Positions 1 to 7,366 of a stretch of DNA of 9,846 nucleotides are shown piece by piece; within the stretch, counting starts at the first letter, position 1; every line of letters begins with the position of its first letter. Location: positions 1 through 9,846 of the forward strand of contig JAGXLE010000032.1 in assembly GCA_018334855.1 (NCBI GenBank), given 5' to 3'. The notes under the pieces are model-generated. The model was not told the DNA's origin. It did not search any database and saw only the letters and a program-made list of their open reading frames with translations. The DNA comes from Desulfobacterales bacterium. GTDB taxonomy: Bacteria > Desulfobacterota > Desulfobacteria > Desulfobacterales > Desulfosalsimonadaceae. Both the position numbers and the translations under genes were made by a program.

Positions 1-490
<490 letters not shown>

Positions 491-685
491 AATTTTTTGG
501 CTGGACGTTTTGATGGATCTACATTGCAGAATTTGGATACGATAAAAAGAAGCTGTCTGATGACAGTGTAAAAAGTTTAAGATCAAGGCGCCGCGAATTT
601 CGAGGAACGAGGCGTACTTTTCGTACGTTGAGTGACGAGAAATGAAGCGCAACGCAGATATTGGACTTTTTACAATGTCATCATT
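491..685 (+). other. 23S-5S internal transcribed spacer
   Basis: This 195-nt spacer between the 23S and 5S genes contains no tRNA. Bases 491-557 are AT-rich with no obvious structure, apart from a 5-bp hairpin CTGTC/GACAG (553-566) at its end. Bases 558-683 are a terminal-inverted-repeat element, described separately. The spacer must be removed during pre-rRNA maturation. A spacer this long without a tRNA is explained mainly by the inserted element. Confidence 0.8.
558..683. repeat. MITE-like palindromic element with terminal inverted repeats
   Basis: The 21-bp left end at 558-578 (starts TGATGACAGTGTAAAAAG) is the reverse complement, at 18 of 21 positions, of the right end at 663-683 (ends CTTTTTACAATGTCATCA). 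Between them the element is an imperfect palindrome with a central hairpin, CGTAC (613-617) / GTACG (623-627), closing a 5-nt loop. No coding capacity and no clear target-site duplication are visible. The layout is that of a non-autonomous miniature element or a structured dispersed repeat. It resembles repeats I recall from Desulfobacterales genomes, but this was not searched. A related end motif occurs at 8900-8920. Confidence 0.75.
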
Positions 686-803
<118 letters not shown>

Positions 804-814
804 TTTTCTCATAT

Positions 815-853
815 AAGCCCCGATGCCCAAACACTGGACATCGGGGCTTTTTT
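815..853 (+). terminator. Intrinsic terminator of the rRNA operon
   Basis: A perfect 11-bp stem, AAGCCCCGATG (815-825) with CATCGGGGCTT (839-849), closes a 13-nt loop and runs into a six-T tract (848-853). It begins 11 nt after the 5S 3' end, which is the expected position for the end of an rRNA operon. Confidence 0.93.
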
Positions 854-925
854 GTGCAATCATTGAATGTAAATCCAAAACCGGATTTATGTTTGCTTAT
901 TCCGGCGGCCACGGGTTATTGTGTT

Positions 926-956
926 TTGAAAATGTGAATTTTGTCAATTTGATACT
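926..956 (+). promoter_or_regulatory. Possible sigma-70 promoter for ktrB
   Basis: A TTGAAA (926-931) is followed at 18-19 bp by TGATACT (950-956), a partial match to a -10 box. Because the rRNA terminator at 815-853 separates the operons, ktrB needs its own promoter in 854-981, and this is the best candidate I see. A small hairpin TAAATCC/GGATTTA (870-889) lies upstream. The match is modest. Confidence 0.25.
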
Positions 957-981
957 GCTTCGAATTTACGCCTGAATAGAT

Positions 982-2358
982 GTGGGTGCCATGTCCTTTA
1001 GCCCCCGATTTTTCATATCGCCGTTTGCTTTGCCGGTAATATTTTTCGGAGCAGTGATTCTTGCAGGAACTTTGCTGCTTTATCTGCCAGTAAGCACGGC
1101 TGGCGGCATGATCTCATGGCAGGATGCCCTGTTTACGGCAACTTCGGCAACCTGTGTAACAGGGCTGGTTGTTGTGGATACCGGATCGTATTTTACTGTT
1201 TTCGGGCAGTGCGTCATACTGGCCCTGATACAGGCAGGCGGACTGGGAATTATTACCATTACCAGCCTTTTTTTCTATCTCTGGCGAAGGCGGATTTCAT
1301 TAAAGGATCGGATCGCGGTCGGCCAGGGCCTGCTCAGTGATCCTTCATTTCAGCTGGGACGTTTTTTGATCCTGATTGCCGTTTACACCCTTAGTATTGA
1401 GGCGGCAGGAGCCTTGATGATCCATGTTTCCGCAGCCGGTGATTTTTCAGTTTACGCTTCCGTGTTTCACTCTGTCTCTGCGTTCTGTAATGCCGGTTTT
1501 TCGCTTTTTCCCGACAACTTAGCGCAGTGGCGGGGCAACCTGCCCATAAACCTGGCATTCAGCATCCTTATTATATTGGGCGGGCTCGGTTTTGCCGTAC
1601 TGGTGGAAATTTTTGAGTTGCTTGCCGGCAGATCCCCTTTTTTAAAAACCGGTAATCGACGGGAATTCAGCTGGTATGCAAGTATTGTGCTCAAAACCAC
1701 GCTTTTTCTTTTACTGGCCGGTTGGGCGGGGATCTATGTCAGCGAGGCCGCAGGCCTAAATTCCCAGTTCTCGGGCAAGGAATCCGTGCTGGCGGCTTTT
1801 TTTCAGTCCGTGACATGCCGCACGGCCGGCTTTAACACCATCAATATCGGGGATGCGACCAATGTGACATTGCTTTTTATGATTGTGCTGATCTACATTG
1901 GAGGTGCACCGGGTTCATGTGCCGGAGGAATCAAAGTAACCACTTTCCGGACCCTGCTGGCTTATGCCTGGTCTCATGTCAAAGGCCGCGATCAGGCTGT
2001 GGTGGGCCGGTTCGCAGTGGATGACGAAACCGTGAACAAATCTTTCCTGCTGCTGGTGTTTTCTCTTGGCGTGATTTTTGCCGCAGTGGTGGTTCTGAAT
2101 TTCACCGAAGGCGGTGAGGTTCCGCATCCCCAGGCCCGGGGACTTTTTCTGGAGATCCTTTTTGAGGTGGTTTCCGCTTTTGGTACGGCGGGTTTGAGTA
2201 CCGGGCTAACCCCGTATCTGAGCCTGGCGGGCAAATTGATAATTACCGGGTTGATGTTTGTGGGACGCTTGGGGCCTATTCTTTTTCTGGCAGTGATCCG
2301 GAGCTATCAACAGCCTGCTTTTTACAGAAGCCCGGAAGAAAGCATGCTGATAGGTTAA
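982..2358 (+). CDS. ktrB: Potassium uptake membrane subunit KtrB (TrkH/KtrB family)
   Basis: This is the ion-conducting subunit of a K+ uptake system in the inner membrane, 458 aa. It shows the four-fold repeated pore architecture of the TrkH/KtrB/HKT family. Selectivity-filter loops are visible at residues 57-61 (TCVTG), 169-173 (CNAGF), 279-284 (CRTAGF) and 401-406 (GTAGLS). The family motif GGAPGSCAGGIK follows the third loop (307-318), and the conserved arginine of the last helix is in GRLGP (428-432). The length and the partner (a single-RCK protein 45 bp downstream) fit KtrB better than the longer TrkH. A stop codon lies in frame at 973-975, so the start is GTG 982 or ATG 991; neither has a convincing Shine-Dalgarno sequence. 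Ktr systems are often Na+-coupled, but that cannot be read from the sequence. Databases may label it TrkH. Confidence 0.94.
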   Translation: MGAMSFSPRFFISPFALPVIFFGAVILAGTLLLYLPVSTAGGMISWQDALFTATSATCVTGLVVVDTGSYFTVFGQCVILALIQAGGLGIITITSLFFYLWRRRISLKDRIAVGQGLLSDPSFQLGRFLILIAVYTLSIEAAGALMIHVSAAGDFSVYASVFHSVSAFCNAGFSLFPDNLAQWRGNLPINLAFSILIILGGLGFAVLVEIFELLAGRSPFLKTGNRREFSWYASIVLKTTLFLLLAGWAGIYVSEAAGLNSQFSGKESVLAAFFQSVTCRTAGFNTINIGDATNVTLLFMIVLIYIGGAPGSCAGGIKVTTFRTLLAYAWSHVKGRDQAVVGRFAVDDETVNKSFLLLVFSLGVIFAAVVVLNFTEGGEVPHPQARGLFLEILFEVVSAFGTAGLSTGLTPYLSLAGKLIITGLMFVGRLGPILFLAVIRSYQQPAFYRSPEESMLIG

Positions 2359-2403
2359 GCATATTATATATTTTGCTCGTCAAACATTTTCAGGGGGCAG
2401 ACA

Positions 2404-3063
2404 ATGGCAGCCAAGTACCAGATAGGGATTATCGGGCTCGGTAAGTTCGGCCTGCGTTTCGGCGGTGCATTGATTAAAATGGGCCATGAAGTCATCGGTG
2501 TTGACAATAACTTTGAACGGGTTCAGCAAGCCAAGGATCAACTAACACAGGTCTTTGAGGCCGATGCCATGAACAAGCAGGTGCTAAAGCAGCTGGGCTT
2601 TGATGGTGTCGATTACGTGCTGGTCAGCGTGGGAGAATCCATTGCTGCAAGCACAATGATCACCATGTATTTAAAAGAAATGGCGGTCGGTGCAGTGTGG
2701 GTTAAGGGCATGACCGAGGACCATGAAAAACTTTTGCGAAAGGCCGGGGCTGATGAGGTGATTATACCGGACAAAACGGCGGCCGGGGTGCTTGCCAATC
2801 GGCTGGCAATTCCCGGGTTTTTGGAATATCTGCCGTTCGGCAAAGACATCGCGTTAAGGCAGCTTACCGTGGATCGGTGGGCGGGCAAAACACTGCGCGA
2901 GCTGGATCTGCCGGATAAATATAAAATTCAGGTTATTGCGGTCAAATCCAAAGACGAGCAGGACCTCCGGTTTATTCCCAAAGCCGGGGAATCTTTTAAA
3001 AAAGGCGATATTCTGTTGGTTGTGGGGCACATGCACCACCTGGCAGAAATCCGGGAGGGCTGA
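2404..3063 (+). CDS. ktrA: Potassium uptake regulatory subunit KtrA (single RCK domain)
   Basis: This is the cytosolic gating subunit of the Ktr K+ transporter, 219 aa. Residues 6-40 form the start of a Rossmann fold with the nucleotide-binding motif GLGKFG (11-16) and the acidic residue D34 at the end of the second strand, so it should bind NAD(H) or ATP/ADP. The RCK-N domain spans roughly 1-130 and an RCK-C domain roughly 135-219. In this family eight copies form a ring under the channel dimer. E. coli TrkA is about twice this size with two RCK units, which argues for KtrA. The ATG is preceded by AGGGGG at 2392-2397. It follows ktrB by 45 bp on the same strand, so the two almost certainly form one operon. 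Databases may label it TrkA. Confidence 0.94.
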   Translation: MAAKYQIGIIGLGKFGLRFGGALIKMGHEVIGVDNNFERVQQAKDQLTQVFEADAMNKQVLKQLGFDGVDYVLVSVGESIAASTMITMYLKEMAVGAVWVKGMTEDHEKLLRKAGADEVIIPDKTAAGVLANRLAIPGFLEYLPFGKDIALRQLTVDRWAGKTLRELDLPDKYKIQVIAVKSKDEQDLRFIPKAGESFKKGDILLVVGHMHHLAEIREG

Positions 3064-3117
3064 AAAAGGATTGAAAGGGGTCTTATATAAACATTACACT
3101 GCAGGTGGAAGCAGGAC

Positions 3118-3819
3118 TTGGAAAAGAAGCTGAAAAAACAGTTGATTCATTATCTGTCAGGATTTGCCACCCAAAGCCGGCTCGACGGCTTTGAGCGGGT
3201 GCTGGCCGATCGTAACCGCTATATTGCCGTGGCCCTGGAAAACATCTTCCAGCCGCACAATGCCAGTGCGGTGTTGCGAAGCATGGACTGCTTCGGCATC
3301 CAGGACGCCCATATCATTGAAAACGAATACGAATACCGGGTCAACCCGGACGTGGCCCTGGGCGCTTCCAAGTGGCTCACACTGGTGCGGTACAATTGCA
3401 CCCCGCACAATACCGAGGCCGCCATAGATAATCTGCGCGCGGACGGATATCGCATCGTGGCCGCCACCCCGCATACCGGCGATACCCCTCTGGCCGATTT
3501 TGACCTGCATGCCGGCAAGTCGGCCCTGTTTTTCGGAACCGAACTCGAAGGCCTGTCTGATGCCATGCTGGACAGCGCAGATGAGTTCATCCGGGTTCCC
3601 ATGTACGGCTTTACCGAGAGTTTTAACATTTCGGTGTCCGCGGCCATCATACTCTATGAGCTGTCCCGGAAACTCCGGCAATCCGGTATTGACTGGCATC
3701 TATCCGAAGCCGAAAAGACCGATCTGCGCCTGGAGTGGCTCAAGCAGAGCGTGCGGCATTCAGACCTGCTGATTCGCCGGTATCTTGATGAACGGTCCCT
3801 GTCTTCGGAATCCGCCTGA
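3118..3819 (+). CDS. trmH: tRNA (guanosine-2'-O-)-methyltransferase TrmH-like (SPOUT)
   Basis: This is a SpoU/TrmH-class RNA 2'-O-methyltransferase, 233 aa, close to the 229 aa of E. coli TrmH. It probably methylates G18 in the tRNA D-loop using S-adenosylmethionine. All three SPOUT motifs are present. Motif 1 includes N42, N48 and the catalytic-type arginine R54 (in NIFQPHNASAVLR). Motif 2 is FFGTELEGLS (138-147). Motif 3 is VPMYGFTESFNISVSAAI (160-177), which forms part of the trefoil knot that binds the cofactor. A basic, helical C-terminal extension (about 190-225) is also typical of TrmH. Translation appears to start at TTG 3118, with AGGTGG at 3103-3108 nine bases upstream. It lies 54 bp after ktrA with no terminator between, so it may share the ktr transcript. 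TrmL or another SpoU member is a less likely alternative. Confidence 0.88.
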   Translation: MEKKLKKQLIHYLSGFATQSRLDGFERVLADRNRYIAVALENIFQPHNASAVLRSMDCFGIQDAHIIENEYEYRVNPDVALGASKWLTLVRYNCTPHNTEAAIDNLRADGYRIVAATPHTGDTPLADFDLHAGKSALFFGTELEGLSDAMLDSADEFIRVPMYGFTESFNISVSAAIILYELSRKLRQSGIDWHLSEAEKTDLRLEWLKQSVRHSDLLIRRYLDERSLSSESA

Positions 3820-3897
3820 ACAGGCACAATAAACTTCGTGATCTTTGTGGTTATGTTTTAGCTTGGGAACTTGTGAAATCAGTCGGGGGGAAAATTC

Positions 3898-4059
3898 GTG
3901 GAATTAATGACAGGCCTCACGGTATTGGTTTTTGTGGGCGTGGCAGCCCTGGGCCACACCTTGACCACCCTTGTCACGGCAAAGCAGGATGATCCCGATC
4001 CGCCGGCGACCGTAAGCCGCCCCCAGCAACCGGATTATGAGTGTAAGAGCCCGTCGTAG
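3898..4059 (+). CDS. Small single-span membrane protein, hypothetical
   Basis: This is an open frame of 53 codons from GTG 3898 to TAG 4059; an in-frame ATG lies at 3907. A run of six G (3885-3890) stands seven bases before the GTG and is a strong ribosome-binding site, unusual for a chance frame. The product has one hydrophobic segment (about residues 4-28, TGLTVLVFVGVAALGHTLTTL inside it, with H20 embedded), then K29 and an acidic, proline-rich tail (DDPDPPATVSRPQQPDYE) to the C-terminus. I do not recognise the family. It follows trmH by 78 bp on the same strand and ends 15 bp before the convergent larB stop. No terminator is seen between them. It could be spurious, but its ribosome-binding site and protein-like composition support it. 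Confidence 0.5.
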   Translation: MELMTGLTVLVFVGVAALGHTLTTLVTAKQDDPDPPATVSRPQQPDYECKSPS

Positions 4060-4074
4060 CGCCCTGCTGCGTTC

Positions 4075-4824
4075 CTATTCCTGGTTGATCATGGCGGCGA
4101 GATACCCGGCGCCAAAGCCGTTGTCGATGTTTACCACCGCCACGTTAGAGCTGCAGCTGTTTAGCATCGCAAATAGTGCGGTCAGCCCCCCGAGGCTGGT
4201 CCCGTATCCTATGCTTGTCGGAACCCCTATGACCGGACGGTTTACAAGTCCGCCCACAACGCTGGGAAGCGCCCCTTCCATACCCGCTGCCACTATTAGA
4301 ACAGATGCCCTCTCAATGGATTTTCTGTGTGCAAAAAGCCGGTGAATTCCTGCCACTCCCACGTCGTAGACGGTCTCCACACGGTTGCCCATCGCCCGGG
4401 CTGTTAAATAAGCCTCCTTTGCCACCGGGATATCCGAAGTGCCGGCAGACATTACCAGGATGCTGCCTTTGCCGGTAATCTGCGGAGGGTGTTTTTCCAG
4501 TACAAGCACGCGCGCATCTTTATGATAAACGGCTTCCGGAAAATGCTGTTTTACATGTTCAGCCTTGTCCGAATCGATCCTGGTAACCAGGATGATGTTT
4601 TCCACTGCGGCCATTTTTTCCATTATGCCCGTTATCTGCTCTGCAGTTTTGCCTTCTCCGAAGATGACTTCAGGAAATCCCTTTCTCAGGGTTCTGTGAT
4701 GGTCGATATGGGCATATTCGATGTCTTCCATGGAAAGGTGGCGAAGTTTTTCCATTGCGGAAGATATACTCATTCCGCCGTTTGCTACGGCCTCCAGGAG
4801 TTTTTGCAGGGCTTTGCTGTCCAT
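4075..4824 (-). CDS. larB: LarB, pyridinium-3,5-biscarboxylic acid mononucleotide synthase (Ni-pincer cofactor biosynthesis)
   Basis: LarB carries out the first step of nickel-pincer nucleotide synthesis: carboxylation of the pyridinium ring of nicotinic acid adenine dinucleotide and release of AMP. The protein is 249 aa, normal for the family. Residues 1-110 form the N-terminal LarB-specific part, including a GK(G)FPEVIFGEGK-like stretch at 48-59. Residues 119-247 form a PurE-like domain with SAGTSDIPVAKEA (126-138), GMEGALPSVVGGL (181-193), PVIGVPTSIGYG (197-208) and VVNIDNGFGAG (230-240). C224 in MLNSC aligns with the cysteine reported to form the covalent pyridine intermediate, and E183 with the partner glutamate. 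It is the third gene of the guaA set, starting 10 bp after the preceding stop, with no clear Shine-Dalgarno sequence, which suggests translational coupling. No larC or larE is in the window. Confidence 0.93.
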   Translation of the reverse strand: MDSKALQKLLEAVANGGMSISSAMEKLRHLSMEDIEYAHIDHHRTLRKGFPEVIFGEGKTAEQITGIMEKMAAVENIILVTRIDSDKAEHVKQHFPEAVYHKDARVLVLEKHPPQITGKGSILVMSAGTSDIPVAKEAYLTARAMGNRVETVYDVGVAGIHRLFAHRKSIERASVLIVAAGMEGALPSVVGGLVNRPVIGVPTSIGYGTSLGGLTALFAMLNSCSSNVAVVNIDNGFGAGYLAAMINQE

Positions 4825-4834
4825 GTCTGCCGGG

Positions 4835-5752
4835 TTATTCTATTTCCTGTTCAACTATCTGGCCGGATGACTCTGAAGATTGCTGTTCATCCGAGTTCTG
4901 CTGAGATTCTGACTCGGTGCTGTCTTTTTCAGTACTTTTAAGTGTTTTTAGGATAGCTTCCAGGGAATTCATCCTGTCCTTGAGCCCGGCAATGCTTCCC
5001 TGCAGATCCTCCATGCTGGTTTCAATCTGCCGGTTTAAAGAAGTACGCACCTGCTTTAGCTGTTTTTCTATGTCTTCGGGGGAAAGCTGTTTTTCCCTCA
5101 GGGTTTTGATGCGTTTGTCAGCCTCGTCTATCCGTGTTTTCATATCCTCCAGGTTTTTTTCCATCCCGGAGATATCTGATTGAATGGCCTTGATTTTTTC
5201 TGCTTCCTCTTCCAGCGAGCCGATCCGTTCACTGTTTTTCGTAAGGCCTGATTTGTTCTCCCCGATACCTGCTTCCAGCTTATCTGTTTCTGCTTTAAGC
5301 TTGTTTATCCGGCCCTCTATCCTGTTTTCAAGATCGGAAATGTTTTTTCGGGTGTTTTTCAATGATTCCTGCAAGCCTGCTACAGCAGAGGAGTTCTCTT
5401 TAATCTGCTTTTCAGACTTATAGACCCGATCTTTAATCTCTTTAGTCTGTTTGCGCACCAGTTGGGAGATTGCATCAAGTCTTTCGTTGATTTTTCCTGA
5501 AAGCCCGCGGAATTCTCGCTCCCCCCTTGATTCGAGTGTTTTGATCCGGGTGTGCAGGGTATAATATCCGAAAAATCCCAGCCCGCAAATCACACACAAG
5601 ATCAGTAGCCAGAGAAAGATTGCTCCTGCTCCCGGCCGGGACTTGCGTTTCTTTTCCGGGCCGGCCCCGGAAGGTTTGGGTTCTTCCGGCGGAGTTTCGG
5701 GCTCTTCTTTTGAAAAATCTATTTTAAAACCTCTGGGGCCCTGCTCTTCCAT
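4835..5752 (-). CDS. Membrane-anchored coiled-coil protein, unknown function
   Basis: This is a 305-aa bitopic protein that I do not recognise as a named family. Residues 1-42 are an acidic, proline-rich cytoplasmic tail ending in a basic patch (KKRKSR, 34-39). A single transmembrane helix spans about 43-65 (AIFLWLLILCVICGLGFFGYY). By the positive-inside rule the rest faces the periplasm. Residues about 66-272 are charged, heptad-rich and almost free of aromatic residues or proline, predicting a long coiled coil with a possible break near LSPED (223-227). The tail (273-305) is rich in Ser, Gln and Glu and likely disordered. The start lies 3 bp after the guaA stop, with GGGA of the guaA end as the only ribosome-binding candidate. 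A scaffold or envelope role is possible, and weak resemblance to other coiled-coil proteins would be composition-driven. Confidence 0.85.
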   Translation of the reverse strand: MEEQGPRGFKIDFSKEEPETPPEEPKPSGAGPEKKRKSRPGAGAIFLWLLILCVICGLGFFGYYTLHTRIKTLESRGEREFRGLSGKINERLDAISQLVRKQTKEIKDRVYKSEKQIKENSSAVAGLQESLKNTRKNISDLENRIEGRINKLKAETDKLEAGIGENKSGLTKNSERIGSLEEEAEKIKAIQSDISGMEKNLEDMKTRIDEADKRIKTLREKQLSPEDIEKQLKQVRTSLNRQIETSMEDLQGSIAGLKDRMNSLEAILKTLKSTEKDSTESESQQNSDEQQSSESSGQIVEQEIE

Positions 5753-5755
5753 TTT

Positions 5756-7285
5756 TTATTCCCATTCAATGGTGCTGGGGGGCTTGGAACTGATATCGTA
5801 TACTACCCGGTTTACCCCCTGGACCTCGTTTATTATGCGGTTTGAGATTTTGCCCAGCAGATCGTGCGGAAGTTTTGCCCAGTCTGCTGTCATGGCATCC
5901 ACACTGGTTACCGCCCGGATTGCCAGGATGTTTTCATATGTGCGTTTATCTCCCATTACGCCCACGCTTTTAACGGGAAGGAGCACGGCAAAGGATTGCC
6001 ACAGTTTCCTGTAGTAGCCGGCTTTACGGATTTCGTCCAGCAGGATGGCATCTGCGCGGCGCAGCACTTCCAGTCTATTTTCCGAGATTTCGTCTATAAC
6101 CCGAATGGCCAGCCCCGGGCCGGGGAAGGGCTGGCGCCAGACAAGCTCCTCGGGCAGTCCAAGTGTTTCACCCAGTTTGCGCACCTCGTCCTTGAACAGA
6201 AACTTCAGTGGCTCTATTAGTTTTAGCTTCATTTTTTCAGGCAGCCCGCCCACATTGTGATGTGACTTTATTATCGAGGTCGGCCCGCCAAAGGCGGATC
6301 TGGACTCAATGATGTCGGGATACAGGGTGCCCTGGGCGAGGAACTCGGCGTTTTCTATTTTCTGCGCTTCGGCTTCAAAAACGTCCATGAAGATTTTTCC
6401 GATGATCTTTCTCTTTTCTTCCGGATCTGAGATCCCCTGCAGCGCATTGATGAAGTCTTTGGTCGCATCCACATAGTCTATGTTCATTTCCAGGTGCTGC
6501 CCGAAGATTTTTTTCAGACGAGCGCCTTCATTTTGCCTAAGCAAGCCGTTGTCCACGAATATGCATGTAAGCTGTTTACCGACGGCCTGGTGAATTAGCA
6601 TGGCTGTAACCGAGGAATCAACGCCTCCGGAAAGTCCCAGGATCACCTGCTTGTCACCCACTGCCTGCCGGATTTCGGAAACAGCTTCCCTTGCAAACGC
6701 TTTCATGGTCCATTCGGCGCTGCACCCGCAGATTTCAAACAGGAAGTTTTTAAGCATCTGCTTGCCCTGAAGGGTGTGCTCTACTTCCGGGTGAAACTGC
6801 AGGCCGTAGAATCCACGGTCCGGGTCTGCCGCTGCGGCCATGGGGGTGTTTTCCGTGACCGCGGTTACCTCGAAGCCATCGGGAAGAGAGGTTATAGAGT
6901 CTCCGTGGCTCATCCAGCATTGGGTGTTTTGGTCGATTCCTGCCAGCAGCGCGTCTTCTTTTTGAACCTGCAGTCTGGCAAACCCGTATTCCCTTTTTTC
7001 GGCCCGGGAGACATTGCCCCCCAGGGCATTTACCATGAACTGCATCCCGTAGCAGATACCAAGCACCGGTATGCCGAGGGCGAAAATTTCGTAAGTGGTC
7101 CCGGGGCTGTCGTATTCGTATATACTGGCAGGCCCGCCCGAGAGTATAATTCCTTCGGGCTGAAGCGCTTTTAAACGCTCAATGTCGATATCCGGCGGCT
7201 CGATCTGGCAGTAGACGTTTTGTTCTCGCACGCGCCTTGCGATCAGCTGATTATATTGAGAGCCGAAATCTATAACTATGATCAT
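5756..7285 (-). CDS. guaA: GMP synthase (glutamine-hydrolysing)
   Basis: GuaA converts XMP, ATP and glutamine to GMP, the last step of guanine nucleotide synthesis, in the cytoplasm. At 509 aa it is full length. The N-terminal class I glutamine amidotransferase domain (about 1-190) has the nucleophile C78 in GICYGMQ and the catalytic H165 and E167 in HPEVE. The ATP pyrophosphatase domain (about 195-385) carries the P-loop SGGVDSS (219-225). The C-terminal dimerisation domain ends with the typical KPPSTIEWE. The ATG at 7285 follows GAGGAA (7294-7289) closely, and the frame begins with the standard family start. It leads the guaA > coiled coil > larB set. A consensus-like promoter at 7370-7398 on the minus strand gives a leader of about 77 nt containing a GC-rich hairpin. 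Confidence 0.98.
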   Translation of the reverse strand: MIIVIDFGSQYNQLIARRVREQNVYCQIEPPDIDIERLKALQPEGIILSGGPASIYEYDSPGTTYEIFALGIPVLGICYGMQFMVNALGGNVSRAEKREYGFARLQVQKEDALLAGIDQNTQCWMSHGDSITSLPDGFEVTAVTENTPMAAAADPDRGFYGLQFHPEVEHTLQGKQMLKNFLFEICGCSAEWTMKAFAREAVSEIRQAVGDKQVILGLSGGVDSSVTAMLIHQAVGKQLTCIFVDNGLLRQNEGARLKKIFGQHLEMNIDYVDATKDFINALQGISDPEEKRKIIGKIFMDVFEAEAQKIENAEFLAQGTLYPDIIESRSAFGGPTSIIKSHHNVGGLPEKMKLKLIEPLKFLFKDEVRKLGETLGLPEELVWRQPFPGPGLAIRVIDEISENRLEVLRRADAILLDEIRKAGYYRKLWQSFAVLLPVKSVGVMGDKRTYENILAIRAVTSVDAMTADWAKLPHDLLGKISNRIINEVQGVNRVVYDISSKPPSTIEWE

Positions 7286-7316
7286 GTTTTCCTCAAATCA
7301 GGAAAGTCTTTTGGGA

Positions 7317-7346
7317 GCCCGACGGGCAATGGGCGCATGCCCGTGC
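7317..7346 (-). promoter_or_regulatory. GC-rich hairpin(s) in the guaA leader
   Basis: On the guaA transcript a 7-bp stem forms between TGCCCGT and ACGGGCA (7338-7344 with 7322-7328; 9-nt loop). Two shorter hairpins, GGGC-ATGC-GCCC (7331-7342) and GCCC-GTC-GGGC (7317-7327), share bases with it and would be mutually exclusive. There is no T-run beside them, so this is not a simple terminator. It may be a protein-binding site, a leader structure or an operator in the divergent region. It does not resemble a purine riboswitch, which needs a conserved three-way junction that I do not see. Confidence 0.45.
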
Positions 7347-7366
7347 AAATCATTTGATTAAACAAA

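Noticed and set aside
491..685. A tRNA gene in the 23S-5S spacer
   Set aside because: No acceptor stem, TTC-containing T-loop or CCA end was found; the structure present is explained by the inverted-repeat element.
3157..3699. A 180-codon minus-strand frame antisense to trmH
   Set aside because: It overlaps a gene with all its catalytic motifs in place; the long antisense frame follows from the GC-rich third positions of trmH, and its product is not recognisable.
3835..3856. Near-tandem CTTCGTGAT / CTTTGTGGT after trmH
   Set aside because: It recalls short dispersed intergenic repeats, but two imperfect 9-mers in AT-rich intergenic DNA are too weak to call.
4489..4941. A 150-codon plus-strand frame across the larB/coiled-coil junction
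   Set aside because: It is antisense to two genes supported by family motifs or clear protein architecture and shows no domain of its own.
7286..7366. Purine or guanidine riboswitch upstream of guaA
   Set aside because: The leader is short and shows simple hairpins only; none of the conserved junction sequences of known purine-type riboswitches could be recognised.
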